Assembly (NCBI GenBank): GCA_013425335.1 | Contig: JACCLG010000006.1 | Span: forward strand, 1-33,461 | Reading direction: 5' to 3' | DNA: 33,461 nt | From: Microcaldota archaeon | GTDB lineage: Archaea; Micrarchaeota; Micrarchaeia; Burarchaeales; Fermentimicrarchaeaceae | Shown: one piece after another, positions 16,973-26,395 of the stretch | Layout: every line of letters starts with the position of its first letter | How positions within the stretch are numbered: position 1 is the first letter of the stretch | The notes under the pieces: generated by a model | Databases searched by the model: none | Told to the model about the DNA's origin: nothing | The model's input: only the letters and a program-made list of their open reading frames with translations | Position numbers and translations under genes: made by a program

Positions 16973-17859
16973 ATATGCGTCACAGGCCTCCTGGACTTTA
17001 TGAATTCTATGAGGGCGATTTCGCAGAAAACACAGAAGCTGACTAAGCCTATGATAAACCCCTCATCGACTGTCAAGCTCCCGAATGTTGACAGGATTAC
17101 CAGCAGCATTATGCCAAGGCTCGGCACAGCAACGGACATTATAATGAATAGCAGCACCCACAGGTTCAGCTCGTATGTATATGATTTCACCTGCGAGTAC
17201 TGGTACTGCTGAAGGTTTCTTATAACGCTCTTCAATGACGCCTGCAGGCTTGCTCCCGATCTGAAGGCTGTCAGCATCTGGCGTATTGTCCTTCTAAGGA
17301 ATTCGGACTCTGTCCTCAGCGCCATCTTCTCGAGCGCCGTCTCCTGCATCTCTCCGGCATTTATATCTTGGACAGTCATGCGGAACTCCTTTGAGATAGT
17401 ACCATAGCCAGATTTGGATATGTTCACCATGGCTTCAAAGAGCGGCACGCCAGAGCTTATCTGCAGCAGCAAGTCCTTCAGCGCGTATACCAAATCCTTA
17501 TCCACATCCTCAACAATCTTCCTCGCAAGCACTCTCGGGTAGTATGAGAAGAATGCCGAGAACAGCAGGAAAACCAGAATACCTGAAAGAATAGTCCATC
17601 TGATATTAGTAAAAAATTCACGCAGACCGCCCAGTGATGAAAGAGCACTCCCAAACTGGCTTGAGGTTATGTTTCCCTTTGCATAACTCAGAAAGAAAAT
17701 CAGGAGGAATATAAAAACCGCCCATACGAAGGCGTTTGCCAGCGAGAGAGCTACATATTCCCCCTTGTCCACGTCGCTCCCAATAGTTTCCAAATCGTAC
17801 TCCAGACCGGGGAAGATGTAGCTTATCCTCATCCCAATCCCCTTAAAAGCTCTACTCAC
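16969..17859 (-). CDS. TadC/GspF-type pilus assembly membrane protein (second)
   Basis: DLVYALKDLLLQISSGVPLFEAMVNIS and FRSGASLQASLKSVIRNL plus multiple TMs; overlaps next gene. Confidence 0.87.
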   Translation of the reverse strand: MSRAFKGIGMRISYIFPGLEYDLETIGSDVDKGEYVALSLANAFVWAVFIFLLIFFLSYAKGNITSSQFGSALSSLGGLREFFTNIRWTILSGILVFLLFSAFFSYYPRVLARKIVEDVDKDLVYALKDLLLQISSGVPLFEAMVNISKSGYGTISKEFRMTVQDINAGEMQETALEKMALRTESEFLRRTIRQMLTAFRSGASLQASLKSVIRNLQQYQYSQVKSYTYELNLWVLLFIIMSVAVPSLGIMLLVILSTFGSLTVDEGFIIGLVSFCVFCEIALIEFIKSRRPVTHM

Positions 17860-17913
17860 GCCTTTTGCAATTCTATCTGGGATGATGAAGAACAGTAGTT
17901 TTATGTAAACACC

Positions 17914-19677
17914 CTACAGAACCTTATCCAAGGGGAGTTTCTTCTCGGCAGCCTTCAGGACAACATTTGGGTCCTTGTAATAAAGTCCGACAATCGCTCC
18001 CACATCGTCAACTGACCTTATCTTTGAAGCATTCATCCACTCAAGAATCTCAATTTTCTCTTTGATATTCTGCGTTATCTCTTTCGAATTCATACCCGTA
18101 TGAAGGTTCAAATCCTCAAGAATTCTTGAGCTGTCATTGACTCTCTCAAAAGTGTCAGTTCTCGGCTTCCACTTGAACAGAGTGTTGAGTACAACTGCCT
18201 CAACAGGCGATACCACCAGCTCGCTTATTTCATACAGTCTCCTTATTTCCTTTCTCCTGTCCCTGTACTGCACGACTATGAGCTGCAGCGACTCAAGCTC
18301 GGTCAGGGGGAGCTCTATTGGCGGGTGAGTGAGCCTTCTCAGCACCTGTGAAGCCGTATCGGCGTGCATTGTTGAGCATACAGCATGGCCCGTGTGCATC
18401 GCCTCAAAAAGGACTTCAGCCTCTCTTCTCCTTCTTACTTCTCCAACTATTATCCTGTCCGGCCTCATTCTCAGCGATGCCATCATGAGGTCTAGCATGC
18501 TGACCCGGCCTTGGCCTTCTGGATTTTGGTTTCTAGTGGTTAAAGGCACCCAGTTCCACTTCAGATACTGAGGAAGGCTGAGCTCCCTTGTATCCTCAAT
18601 TGTAACTGTCCTGTTACTTGGAGGTATGAGAGCGCACAGGGTGTTCAGGGTGCTTGTCTTACCTGAAGCTGTACCCCCAACAACAAGCATATTTATCTCG
18701 TACTGTATGCACAGCCAGAGAAACGCAGCCATCTCCTCGGATAGGGTATTCATTTTCTTGTCTATGAAGTCAACCAGCGTCCATGGGTTTCTTGCGAACC
18801 TTCTTATGGTGATGGTGTTGCCTGAGGTTGATATTGGGAAGAGGGTGGCATTCGCCCTGTCTCCTGTTGACAGATGGGCATCCAGTATAGGCGCCAGGAG
18901 ACTTATCTCCCTGCCTGCCTTTCTGCCAATCTGCGAGGCGTAGTTGTATATCTCCTCCTCCGACTCAAGGCGAAAGTTCGTTTTCATCCAGCCGAACTTC
19001 CTGTGGTATACGGAAATTGGTTCTGATGAGCCATTCACCGCAACCTCCTCAAGCCAATCGTCAGCCATAAGCATCTCTATATCGCCCAGTCCGTACATCC
19101 TGTGCAGCAGAATTCCAGCCAGCGTCTTTCTCTTCTCCTCCTCAAGGCTGGGCAATTCCTCGGAGAGCTGATTGAAAGCAGCACTGTAGAATTTATCCCT
19201 CACCTCGCCAAACCTCCTGCTGTCGCTTATCTCCTCTCCCTGTATCGTGATAACTTTGGCCAAGTCATCTCGCACATGTTCCATGAATACCTTCGTATAA
19301 GGGCCAAGCACCGGAGATGTTATATAATAAAATGGCCTGCTCTCCTTGTTGACATCCATTATGCTTACGCATGAAATCACATGGTTCACTTCAATTCGGT
19401 ACGTCTCTAGTGCCTTGCCGTCAGGTTCGGAAACCTCTTCCGCCTCTAGTTTCTTCTTAAGCTTCAGGTGGGGTTTCTGCATTATGTTCATTGGGTATAT
19501 GAGCTCAACAACACCCATGCTCTGCATTTCCTTGCCAAGTCTCTCAACATGGGTGGGATCCATTCCAAGCTTGCTGGCTATAACGGGTACTTCCGCCGTC
19601 TGGTCCTTCTCAGAAGCCAGCATCTCGCATATCTCGTCAAGTTTTGTCTTAATTACATCTAAAGTTACCTCTGCCAT
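17914..19677 (-). CDS. Type II/IV secretion-system ATPase (TadA/VirB11/FlaI family)
   Basis: Walker A [62 protein letters not shown]. Confidence 0.95.
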   Translation of the reverse strand: [587 protein letters not shown]

Positions 19678-19829
19678 AGATAGGAATTTTCCTTACTCAA
19701 TATAAAAAGGTATTGCCTTCCCAAAGATTAGATACGCGTATGTCGCAATTCTCGACTAAAAGATCTTTGTACATAAATTGTTCAAAGCAAGCTTAATATC
19801 CTCCAGCTTAGTAACCATTCTGTATAAGA

Positions 19830-20183
19830 ATGAAAGACCCAAAAGTTCCAATTGTTGATGCGCTTAAGCTCAATGCGATTAGTGATCCATACAAATTATT
19901 GGAGATAGCTTCTTCTCATGAGAATGAAAAGGTCAGCAAGGCAGCCTTGGAAAAGCTCCTGGATCTGAAAGGACTGATAGATGACAGGAAGGTAATTCTG
20001 ATATGCCGCGTAGTGAGCGATACCAAGTACGAGTCTATCGCCGAGCATGCATTCCGCTATTGCTCAGCAGCAAGTATCCCGGATGAGGTGAAAGCCCATA
20101 TCTTAAAATGCTGGCTCAGCAAGATAAAATTCGAATCTGTCAGAAAGAAAACGAAGGACTGGTTAAAAAAGCATAGATATTAA
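19830..20183 (+). CDS. Small helical (HEAT-like) hypothetical protein
   Basis: 117-aa ORF with helical repeat character; TATA-like region upstream. Confidence 0.55.
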   Translation: MKDPKVPIVDALKLNAISDPYKLLEIASSHENEKVSKAALEKLLDLKGLIDDRKVILICRVVSDTKYESIAEHAFRYCSAASIPDEVKAHILKCWLSKIKFESVRKKTKDWLKKHRY

Positions 20184-20340
20184 GGTTGATGATGCCATAA
20201 GCTTCCTAATACATCTAGTTGAAACTTTTACAAGCCTTCACATGAAAGCTCTACGATAAGGGAAGGCTTAATCCATATGCAAAGCCCTGAAAACCGCAAG
20301 CTTTAAAAACAAAAGCAGCTCAAATTTCACCTAGCGACCA

Positions 20341-23300
20341 GTGAAAGAAACTGAAAGAATTAGCGCAGCTGGTTCCTTGGGTATAGAAATGGCCAGCTTC
20401 AAGGGAAAGAGAGGATATGCAAATACCTTCCTACTGTATGCCCCTACCATTCTCCTTGTGCTCTCTACTTCCTATTTGGCTGAAGTCAAGTTCTCGCGGG
20501 TATACGCAACACCAAGACAGTTGGAGTTAGAGGCTGCTAGTGATGCGATAACTGAAAACCTCACCCCACCTGATAACTCATCTGAAACAATTGATGTTTC
20601 ATTAAACTACCCAGATAACAACACTTGGAATGCAAGTCAAACCATAAACCATGGCTATACGCCAATAATAAACAATGGTGAATTCGCAAACTGTTCTCTA
20701 TTTACAAACAAAACCGGCTCTTGGGAATATGCTGCTGCAAATGCAACTCCGATAACCAACAATTCTGTAAATTATATTTCATTTGATTATGCTGGGGATT
20801 ACAACGAAACACTTTGGAACGTCTATTGCTATGATATAGCTACCGTTTCAAATTATTCTCTGGTTAATTTTACCTTAAAAATAGATGCAACACCGCCGAC
20901 CACGCCAACTTTAACGAACCAATCCAATGGTGCGACCTGGATCAATCTGGGCATAGGAAGCTGCAGTGATTCTGGAAGCGGGGTGGCAAAGAAATTACTT
21001 TACAGAAACACTACCAACATAGTCAATCTCATCGCGGAGGATTCTTACAATGATACGGGCCTTTCAGAGTCTACCTCATATGCCTATGAACTTTCATGCT
21101 TGGATAATGCGGGAAATTACGGAAGCAACTCAACAACTTTACTTGTGAACACCTATGGAATCACGCCCCCAGTTGAAATCCCAAAACCCGCTCAAAATCA
21201 ATATGCTACAGAAAATACGGGCAATATGGAAAACATAACATACGTGCATCCTTCACATTTGGCCAAGGGGGAAACTGTAAAGTATACTCCTACCTCAGAA
21301 ACGCATTGTATCAAGAGTACCTGTGTGGCTACATTGTATTCTATGCAAAATTTCATTCAGGATACGCAGGGAAAGTGGAAACACATGGGAGAAATTACGA
21401 ACTTAACCTACTCAAGTAACATACTCAACATCTCTTGGAATAAGCGGAGCATCCTTCTTCAGCCGTATGTAATATATAATGGAGTTTACATGGATACACT
21501 CCCTCAGGAGTATAACTTCTCAATCTCCTATACCAATTTTGTAGATTATATCAAATTTAGGCCAAGAATTAAATTTGTTGATGGATTGACGGAGGTTGGC
21601 TTCAAGAAGGTAAGCTGGTCCAATGATGAGGTAGTTGTTAATTTTGACGATTTGGCTGCGAATAATTTTGAAGTAACTCAGAACGAAACTCACATTTCTA
21701 TACGAAATCTGGAGGGGAAAGTAAGCTCTAATGAGATGCTTGAATTGGACCCAACAATCACTCTCAATGAGACAAACTACGGAAATGTGGGGGATTCATA
21801 CACAAACACCTCAGCTACGTCAGTCAATTACGGAAGTAACTATTCCCTGATTGTTAACAGTTACACCGGAGGTGGAGTAGCCAGAGTTTTCCTGCTTTTT
21901 AACCTGAGTGTTATCCCATCAACTGCAACTATAACTGATGCAAATCTATCGTTGTATATGTTTGTTGCTCCAACTAACAGCAGAACTTACAATGCATACA
22001 ACACCTCAAACAGCTGGACTGAGAGCGGGATAATCCAGAGCAACCAACCCGCGCAGGGTACGTTGCAGCAAGCACAGACCGTTACCACCCCTGCCAATGT
22101 TTGGAAGAGTTGGAATGTTACACCTGCAGCAGTTTCAAGCTACGCGCAGACAAATCAAAATATGAGCATAATGATACGGGACAATGCTGAAACTGCCAGT
22201 ACTTCGAGAAATGCAAGCTTTGTTTCAAAGGAAAACACAACAGATACGTCCAAGAGACCGCAACTTATCATTACGTATGTAACACCACCAACATATTCCG
22301 ATAATTCCACCAGTTCAACTTTGGCAAATACTAATGTGGAACACAGGCTCAAATGGCAGAGTGCAACAGGATTAAGCGGTTATATCTTCAGTTTCTGCAA
22401 TGGAACCTACCAAAAAACTACCATAACTCTGAATCCGACAACAACCTACACATTCCTGGACAACACGAGCAACACTGCATACTGGGCTTCACCTGTTAAT
22501 CCGATTACCGAACCCGCAGGTGGAACGCAGGCGACTGCGGTTCAATATGCAAATATGAGTTTAAATGACTCCTCATTCGCAAGAGTGTTAGGTGATGCGA
22601 CAACCAATGACGACCCATACTGGAGCATGAACTTCACGATAAATGAAACTACAGCAAGCATAAACTGGATTAATGTCAGCCTCGGAGGTTATAAAGTCCT
22701 TACTGGTGGTTCTGAAGCGGCAACCTGCTATGTGTTCAACTGGACTTCTGCAACTTGGCTTTCAATTTCAACTTTGGGAACTACCCCTACAATAATTTCA
22801 AGCAACTACACAAGCAGGATAAGCGATATAGTAAATGCAAGCACTAAGGTATTGAATGTCTATTGCACAGGAGCACAGTTTGATTTGAATGAAGGCATCT
22901 ATCTTGACTTCGTAAGTGTGGTGGTGAACAGCAGCAGCACAACCTATTCGACTGCCAATTGCAGTGATGCTAATGCGGTGCTTACAAACGACTCTTGGGT
23001 CGCTATGACCGGAACCTTAGACTGGTCGAATGTCACCAAAATGATTACCTCAACAGAAGGGGCGACAGTCAAATGGTGCGTGTATGCCAACGGTACTGCA
23101 AACGAATGGAATAGTACTTCCTGTGTTAATCCTTTCAGTTATATAACAACTGCCGCTCCTCCTTCCACTGCACCCACCTACTCTGAAAACTCAACAAGCT
23201 CAACTCTTGCAGGAACGAACATCCAGCATAATTTAAGGTGGGCTAATGGTTCGGTAGGTTTGGGTTTGAGTGGTTACATATTCTCTTTCTGCAACGGGAC

Positions 23301-24414
23301 GTGGGATGGAGTTTACTGTAATTTGACAACCACAAATGTCGTATACGGAAAAACTGATATAGGAACTCTTCAGGATTCTGTTAACTTAAATTTCATAATA
23401 GCCCAGAATGTTACCATGCCCCATGCCGTAACTCTCACTAACATAACATTCTATACTACTGTAGCAGGAAACTTCTCAGTGGCAATATACAATGGGTTGA
23501 CTCCTACAAATCTTCTAGTTAATTCTACATTTGCACTTTGCGGTGCTGCCGCGTGGTGCACTTTTTCTATCTCCCCAACATCTCTTGCAAGTGGGAATTA
23601 CTGGCTGGCCGTGGAAACTGACAATAATGGGAATACATTCAAATATGTTGACAATGCAAGCGACACAAACTATTACGTTGCTCAAACTTATGGAACATGG
23701 CCAAGTACATTTGGTTCTGGAACAGCACAGCAAAGAACTTACAGTTTTTACGCCAATGGAACATACAATACTAGCACTAGTCTAGTAAATGATTCCTGGG
23801 TTGCCTTCACCTCCGGAATGTGCGGGACTGCATACACCGACTGCTGGAGCAATGTTACCAAACTGGTCAATTCTACCGTTGGAGCGAATGTATCTTGGTG
23901 CTTCTATGTGAACGACACTTCCAATAACTGGAATTCCAGCTCCTGCTCTAACCCATTTGTCTACTTAACTACGGGAGCAGCAACAGTAATAAGTTTCACA
24001 ATAACCCTTCCTGGGCAGAGCGCCATAACTGCTGCTGAAGGAGGAAATGCAACTGCTGATATAGAATTCAACCTTACAAGTGGAAACACCGCGACCAATG
24101 TCCTTCCATGCCTCGCTGGAACTTCGACATGCCAGACAAGCGGAACACCAATCTTTGTGTTCAGCAATACCGGCTCTGCAACTCTCAACTGGTATATTTA
24201 TTTAGACAGCAATACGCCTGCGCATATAACGCTTAAGGGGAAGAGCGATAACAGCCCAGCTGGGGCGACCACCATAACAACAGGAGGCTGGCTCGTTGCA
24301 AGTTCAATTGCCCCCAGCGGTTCGCAAAATGCATGGCTCTGGACGGATTTCTCTGGAGCCAGCGTTGATGATGCCACAAGCAGAACCCTGAAAAATAATG
24401 CAACTTCATCGTGA
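20341..24414 (+). CDS. Giant secreted/surface protein with DNRLRE-like domain and repeated Cys-containing modules
   Basis: 1357 aa; hydrophobic N-terminal segment; DPTITLNETNYGNVGDSYTNTSATSVNYGSNYSLIV...RVFLLFNLS resembles DNRLRE; repeats PTYSDNSTSSTLANTNVEHRLKW...LSGYIFSFCNGT and PTYSENSTSSTLAGTNIQHNLRW...LSGYIFSFCNGT. Start could be ATG at about 20389 instead of GTG 20341. Confidence 0.85.
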   Translation: MKETERISAAGSLGIEMASFKGKRGYANTFLLYAPTILLVLSTSYLAEVKFSRVYATPRQLELEAASDAITENLTPPDNSSETIDVSLNYPDNNTWNASQTINHGYTPIINNGEFANCSLFTNKTGSWEYAAANATPITNNSVNYISFDYAGDYNETLWNVYCYDIATVSNYSLVNFTLKIDATPPTTPTLTNQSNGATWINLGIGSCSDSGSGVAKKLLYRNTTNIVNLIAEDSYNDTGLSESTSYAYELSCLDNAGNYGSNSTTLLVNTYGITPPVEIPKPAQNQYATENTGNMENITYVHPSHLAKGETVKYTPTSETHCIKSTCVATLYSMQNFIQDTQGKWKHMGEITNLTYSSNILNISWNKRSILLQPYVIYNGVYMDTLPQEYNFSISYTNFVDYIKFRPRIKFVDGLTEVGFKKVSWSNDEVVVNFDDLAANNFEVTQNETHISIRNLEGKVSSNEMLELDPTITLNETNYGNVGDSYTNTSATSVNYGSNYSLIVNSYTGGGVARVFLLFNLSVIPSTATITDANLSLYMFVAPTNSRTYNAYNTSNSWTESGIIQSNQPAQGTLQQAQTVTTPANVWKSWNVTPAAVSSYAQTNQNMSIMIRDNAETASTSRNASFVSKENTTDTSKRPQLIITYVTPPTYSDNSTSSTLANTNVEHRLKWQSATGLSGYIFSFCNGTYQKTTITLNPTTTYTFLDNTSNTAYWASPVNPITEPAGGTQATAVQYANMSLNDSSFARVLGDATTNDDPYWSMNFTINETTASINWINVSLGGYKVLTGGSEAATCYVFNWTSATWLSISTLGTTPTIISSNYTSRISDIVNASTKVLNVYCTGAQFDLNEGIYLDFVSVVVNSSSTTYSTANCSDANAVLTNDSWVAMTGTLDWSNVTKMITSTEGATVKWCVYANGTANEWNSTSCVNPFSYITTAAPPSTAPTYSENSTSSTLAGTNIQHNLRWANGSVGLGLSGYIFSFCNGTWDGVYCNLTTTNVVYGKTDIGTLQDSVNLNFIIAQNVTMPHAVTLTNITFYTTVAGNFSVAIYNGLTPTNLLVNSTFALCGAAAWCTFSISPTSLASGNYWLAVETDNNGNTFKYVDNASDTNYYVAQTYGTWPSTFGSGTAQQRTYSFYANGTYNTSTSLVNDSWVAFTSGMCGTAYTDCWSNVTKLVNSTVGANVSWCFYVNDTSNNWNSSSCSNPFVYLTTGAATVISFTITLPGQSAITAAEGGNATADIEFNLTSGNTATNVLPCLAGTSTCQTSGTPIFVFSNTGSATLNWYIYLDSNTPAHITLKGKSDNSPAGATTITTGGWLVASSIAPSGSQNAWLWTDFSGASVDDATSRTLKNNATSS

Positions 24415-24509
24415 TATCATGAAAACCCAAGTTCAATTCATGCTGAAAACGAGGCAACTCGTTTGTGTAGTATTAAAACGCCTAAGGTCGGCGTCCGTGA
24501 GGTGGTAAA

Positions 24510-25049
24510 ATGAACCTATGGAGAAAAACAATCTTTGTAGCGGCTGTGTTGTCCGTACTATCATCGGTCATATACGCAGCAGCATATACGACAACCCTAA
24601 CGTTCTTCAACATAGCAACCGTGGAGTCATTCACAGTGACACTCCCAGGCGAAAGTGCCGTTCCTGCAACAGGTGGCGGTGCAGCAACCCACGACATAGA
24701 ATTCAATGCAAGTAGTGGAACAGTGACTTGCGTAAACCCACAGGTGACTGGTGGAGGAACTATACAGTCAGATGGAACACCGATATTCAAAATAGACAAT
24801 ACCGGCACAGTTAACCTCAACATCTCCGCGAAGTTTACAGTATCCCCGCCATCGTGCGTGAAGGTTGGGGGAGCTACAACTTACGCTGGAGCATGCGCAG
24901 GCTCAATAATAGACACCAGCTACGTGACAGTGCAGAATGCTCTTACGCCAGCAGGGTCGGTAAACTGGTACGAGCAAGCAAACTTCACGTCATGCACGTC
25001 ATCAGACACCATAAGCAAAACACAGTGGATATACGGAGTGACCAGCTGA
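24510..25049 (+). CDS. Small secreted protein sharing a module with the C-terminus of the 20341 protein
   Basis: Signal peptide MNLWRKTIFVAAVLSVLSSVIYAAAY; SFTVTLPGESAVPATGGGAATHDIEFNASSG parallels SFTITLPGQSAITAAEGGNATADIEFNLTSG; GAGGTGG Shine-Dalgarno-like upstream. Confidence 0.8.
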   Translation: MNLWRKTIFVAAVLSVLSSVIYAAAYTTTLTFFNIATVESFTVTLPGESAVPATGGGAATHDIEFNASSGTVTCVNPQVTGGGTIQSDGTPIFKIDNTGTVNLNISAKFTVSPPSCVKVGGATTYAGACAGSIIDTSYVTVQNALTPAGSVNWYEQANFTSCTSSDTISKTQWIYGVTS

Positions 25050-25054
25050 ATACC

Positions 25055-25074
25055 TTTCTTTTTGTTTTTTTTTG
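25055..25074 (+). terminator. T-rich archaeal terminator downstream of the 24510 gene
   Basis: TTTCTTTTTGTTTTTTTTTG directly after the stop codon. Confidence 0.6.
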
Positions 25075-25265
25075 TAATTGAAGAAAGAGGTGTAGGAGAT
25101 GAGGCAGATTGCAATAGTATTGGAGACAGCACGGGAAGACATAGATACCCTCACCTGCGAGATAAAGACAAAGGTGAATGAGATAGGCAATGTCGGGTAG
25201 GTGGGGTACCATGTGAAAAAACTGAGAAATGAAAAATTTGAAAAAAACTTTAGAAGGTGAGATTG

Positions 25266-26381
25266 ATGGAAAAGGAAAAAACTGGGCGGCCGTACTGGTT
25301 CGTCCCCCTGGTAGCCATTGCTTTAATAGCAGTAGTTCTAGTTGGATGTCTGTCCAACCAGACTCCAAGCGGAGCGAATCAAACCCCCCCAAATGAGAAT
25401 GCGACAATACCTGCAGGACAGAATGCAACTCAATTTGTCGAACCGAAGGTATACTCTCCCTACTACGCCGGGCTGGAGAGCATTGTAAACGCAGAGTTGA
25501 ATAAGACTTCCAACAATGCAACAAGAGGGGACTACCTCCCTGCAGCAATGTTTAACGAGCTCCCAGCCTTTCCGAAAGATTTGTACCAGATGCAGGTTCT
25601 CTTCAAGTACTACCAGCTGGGAAAGATAAGGAACCAGACTGACGCCACTAAGAAGGAGATAGGGTCCGAATACTGGAAGCAGCCTGAGTGGATTCCCACT
25701 TTCTCCACAAACGGTTTGAGGATTATTCAAAACCCACCCCTAGATACATACTACTATGGCTGGGCAGACTATGAGCTAATAGGCGCAAACCAGATGAGAA
25801 ACAAGAATACAGGTGCAGTGACCACCTTCAACCCAGGTGTGGTTGCAACAGTGCTCCCAAACAAAACCATTGAGGTGAAGGTTCCCAGAATTGGGGTGGA
25901 GGGTTACACAGTTTACCCGTCAGATATGGTGATAGTGGATGCGCACCCAGACACAATATTTGACGTCTACACAGTTCTATACTCTGGGTGGTATGTGCAG
26001 CTGTACCAGGGGGTAAAACTAAACGCAACATTCCCAGATTCCGGTGCAATCGAGGATTTCCAGATATTCCCGGATGGAACCAAGGCGGTGAATCAAACCC
26101 CAAGCGAGGTACAGAAATACTTCAATGTTGAGTTCGAACCGGACCAGTTTGCCCTAGACCCGAGCTTCCCAGTATTCAAAGGCGGTTGGACCAAGCTCAT
26201 AAGGATGAGAATCACTGTCAACGAAAGCACACCAAAGGGCAAATACCTGATTGGGATGGACATAGTGCCACCTTCCAAGGAGTTCAATGATGACATGATA
26301 TGGAAATACAAGACGGAATACCGAGTCGGAGGGGTTGGCATAGGAAGACCATTCTTCAGAGTGTTCGTGCAGGTAGTTTAA
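25266..26381 (+). CDS. Predicted secreted lipoprotein
   Basis: MEKEKTGRPYWFVPLVAIALIAVVLVGCLSNQTPS lipobox-like Cys; GGTGA Shine-Dalgarno before ATG 25266. Confidence 0.7.
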   Translation: MEKEKTGRPYWFVPLVAIALIAVVLVGCLSNQTPSGANQTPPNENATIPAGQNATQFVEPKVYSPYYAGLESIVNAELNKTSNNATRGDYLPAAMFNELPAFPKDLYQMQVLFKYYQLGKIRNQTDATKKEIGSEYWKQPEWIPTFSTNGLRIIQNPPLDTYYYGWADYELIGANQMRNKNTGAVTTFNPGVVATVLPNKTIEVKVPRIGVEGYTVYPSDMVIVDAHPDTIFDVYTVLYSGWYVQLYQGVKLNATFPDSGAIEDFQIFPDGTKAVNQTPSEVQKYFNVEFEPDQFALDPSFPVFKGGWTKLIRMRITVNESTPKGKYLIGMDIVPPSKEFNDDMIWKYKTEYRVGGVGIGRPFFRVFVQVV

Positions 26382-26395
26382 ACTAAGATGAGCGC

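Noticed and set aside
17914-19705. Numerous plus-strand ORFs antisense to the TadA ATPase gene
   Set aside because: Low-complexity, no recognisable motifs; shadow ORFs of a clearly coding minus strand
24478-24494. Short hairpin ACGCC-TAAGGTC-GGCGT upstream of the 24510 gene
   Set aside because: Only 5-bp arms; expected by chance at this length without conservation data
25099-25200. 33-aa ORF (MRQIAIVLETAREDIDTLTCEIKTKVNEIGNVG) between the 24510 and 25266 genes
   Set aside because: Has a nearby GGAG but no homology or conservation evidence; too short to call
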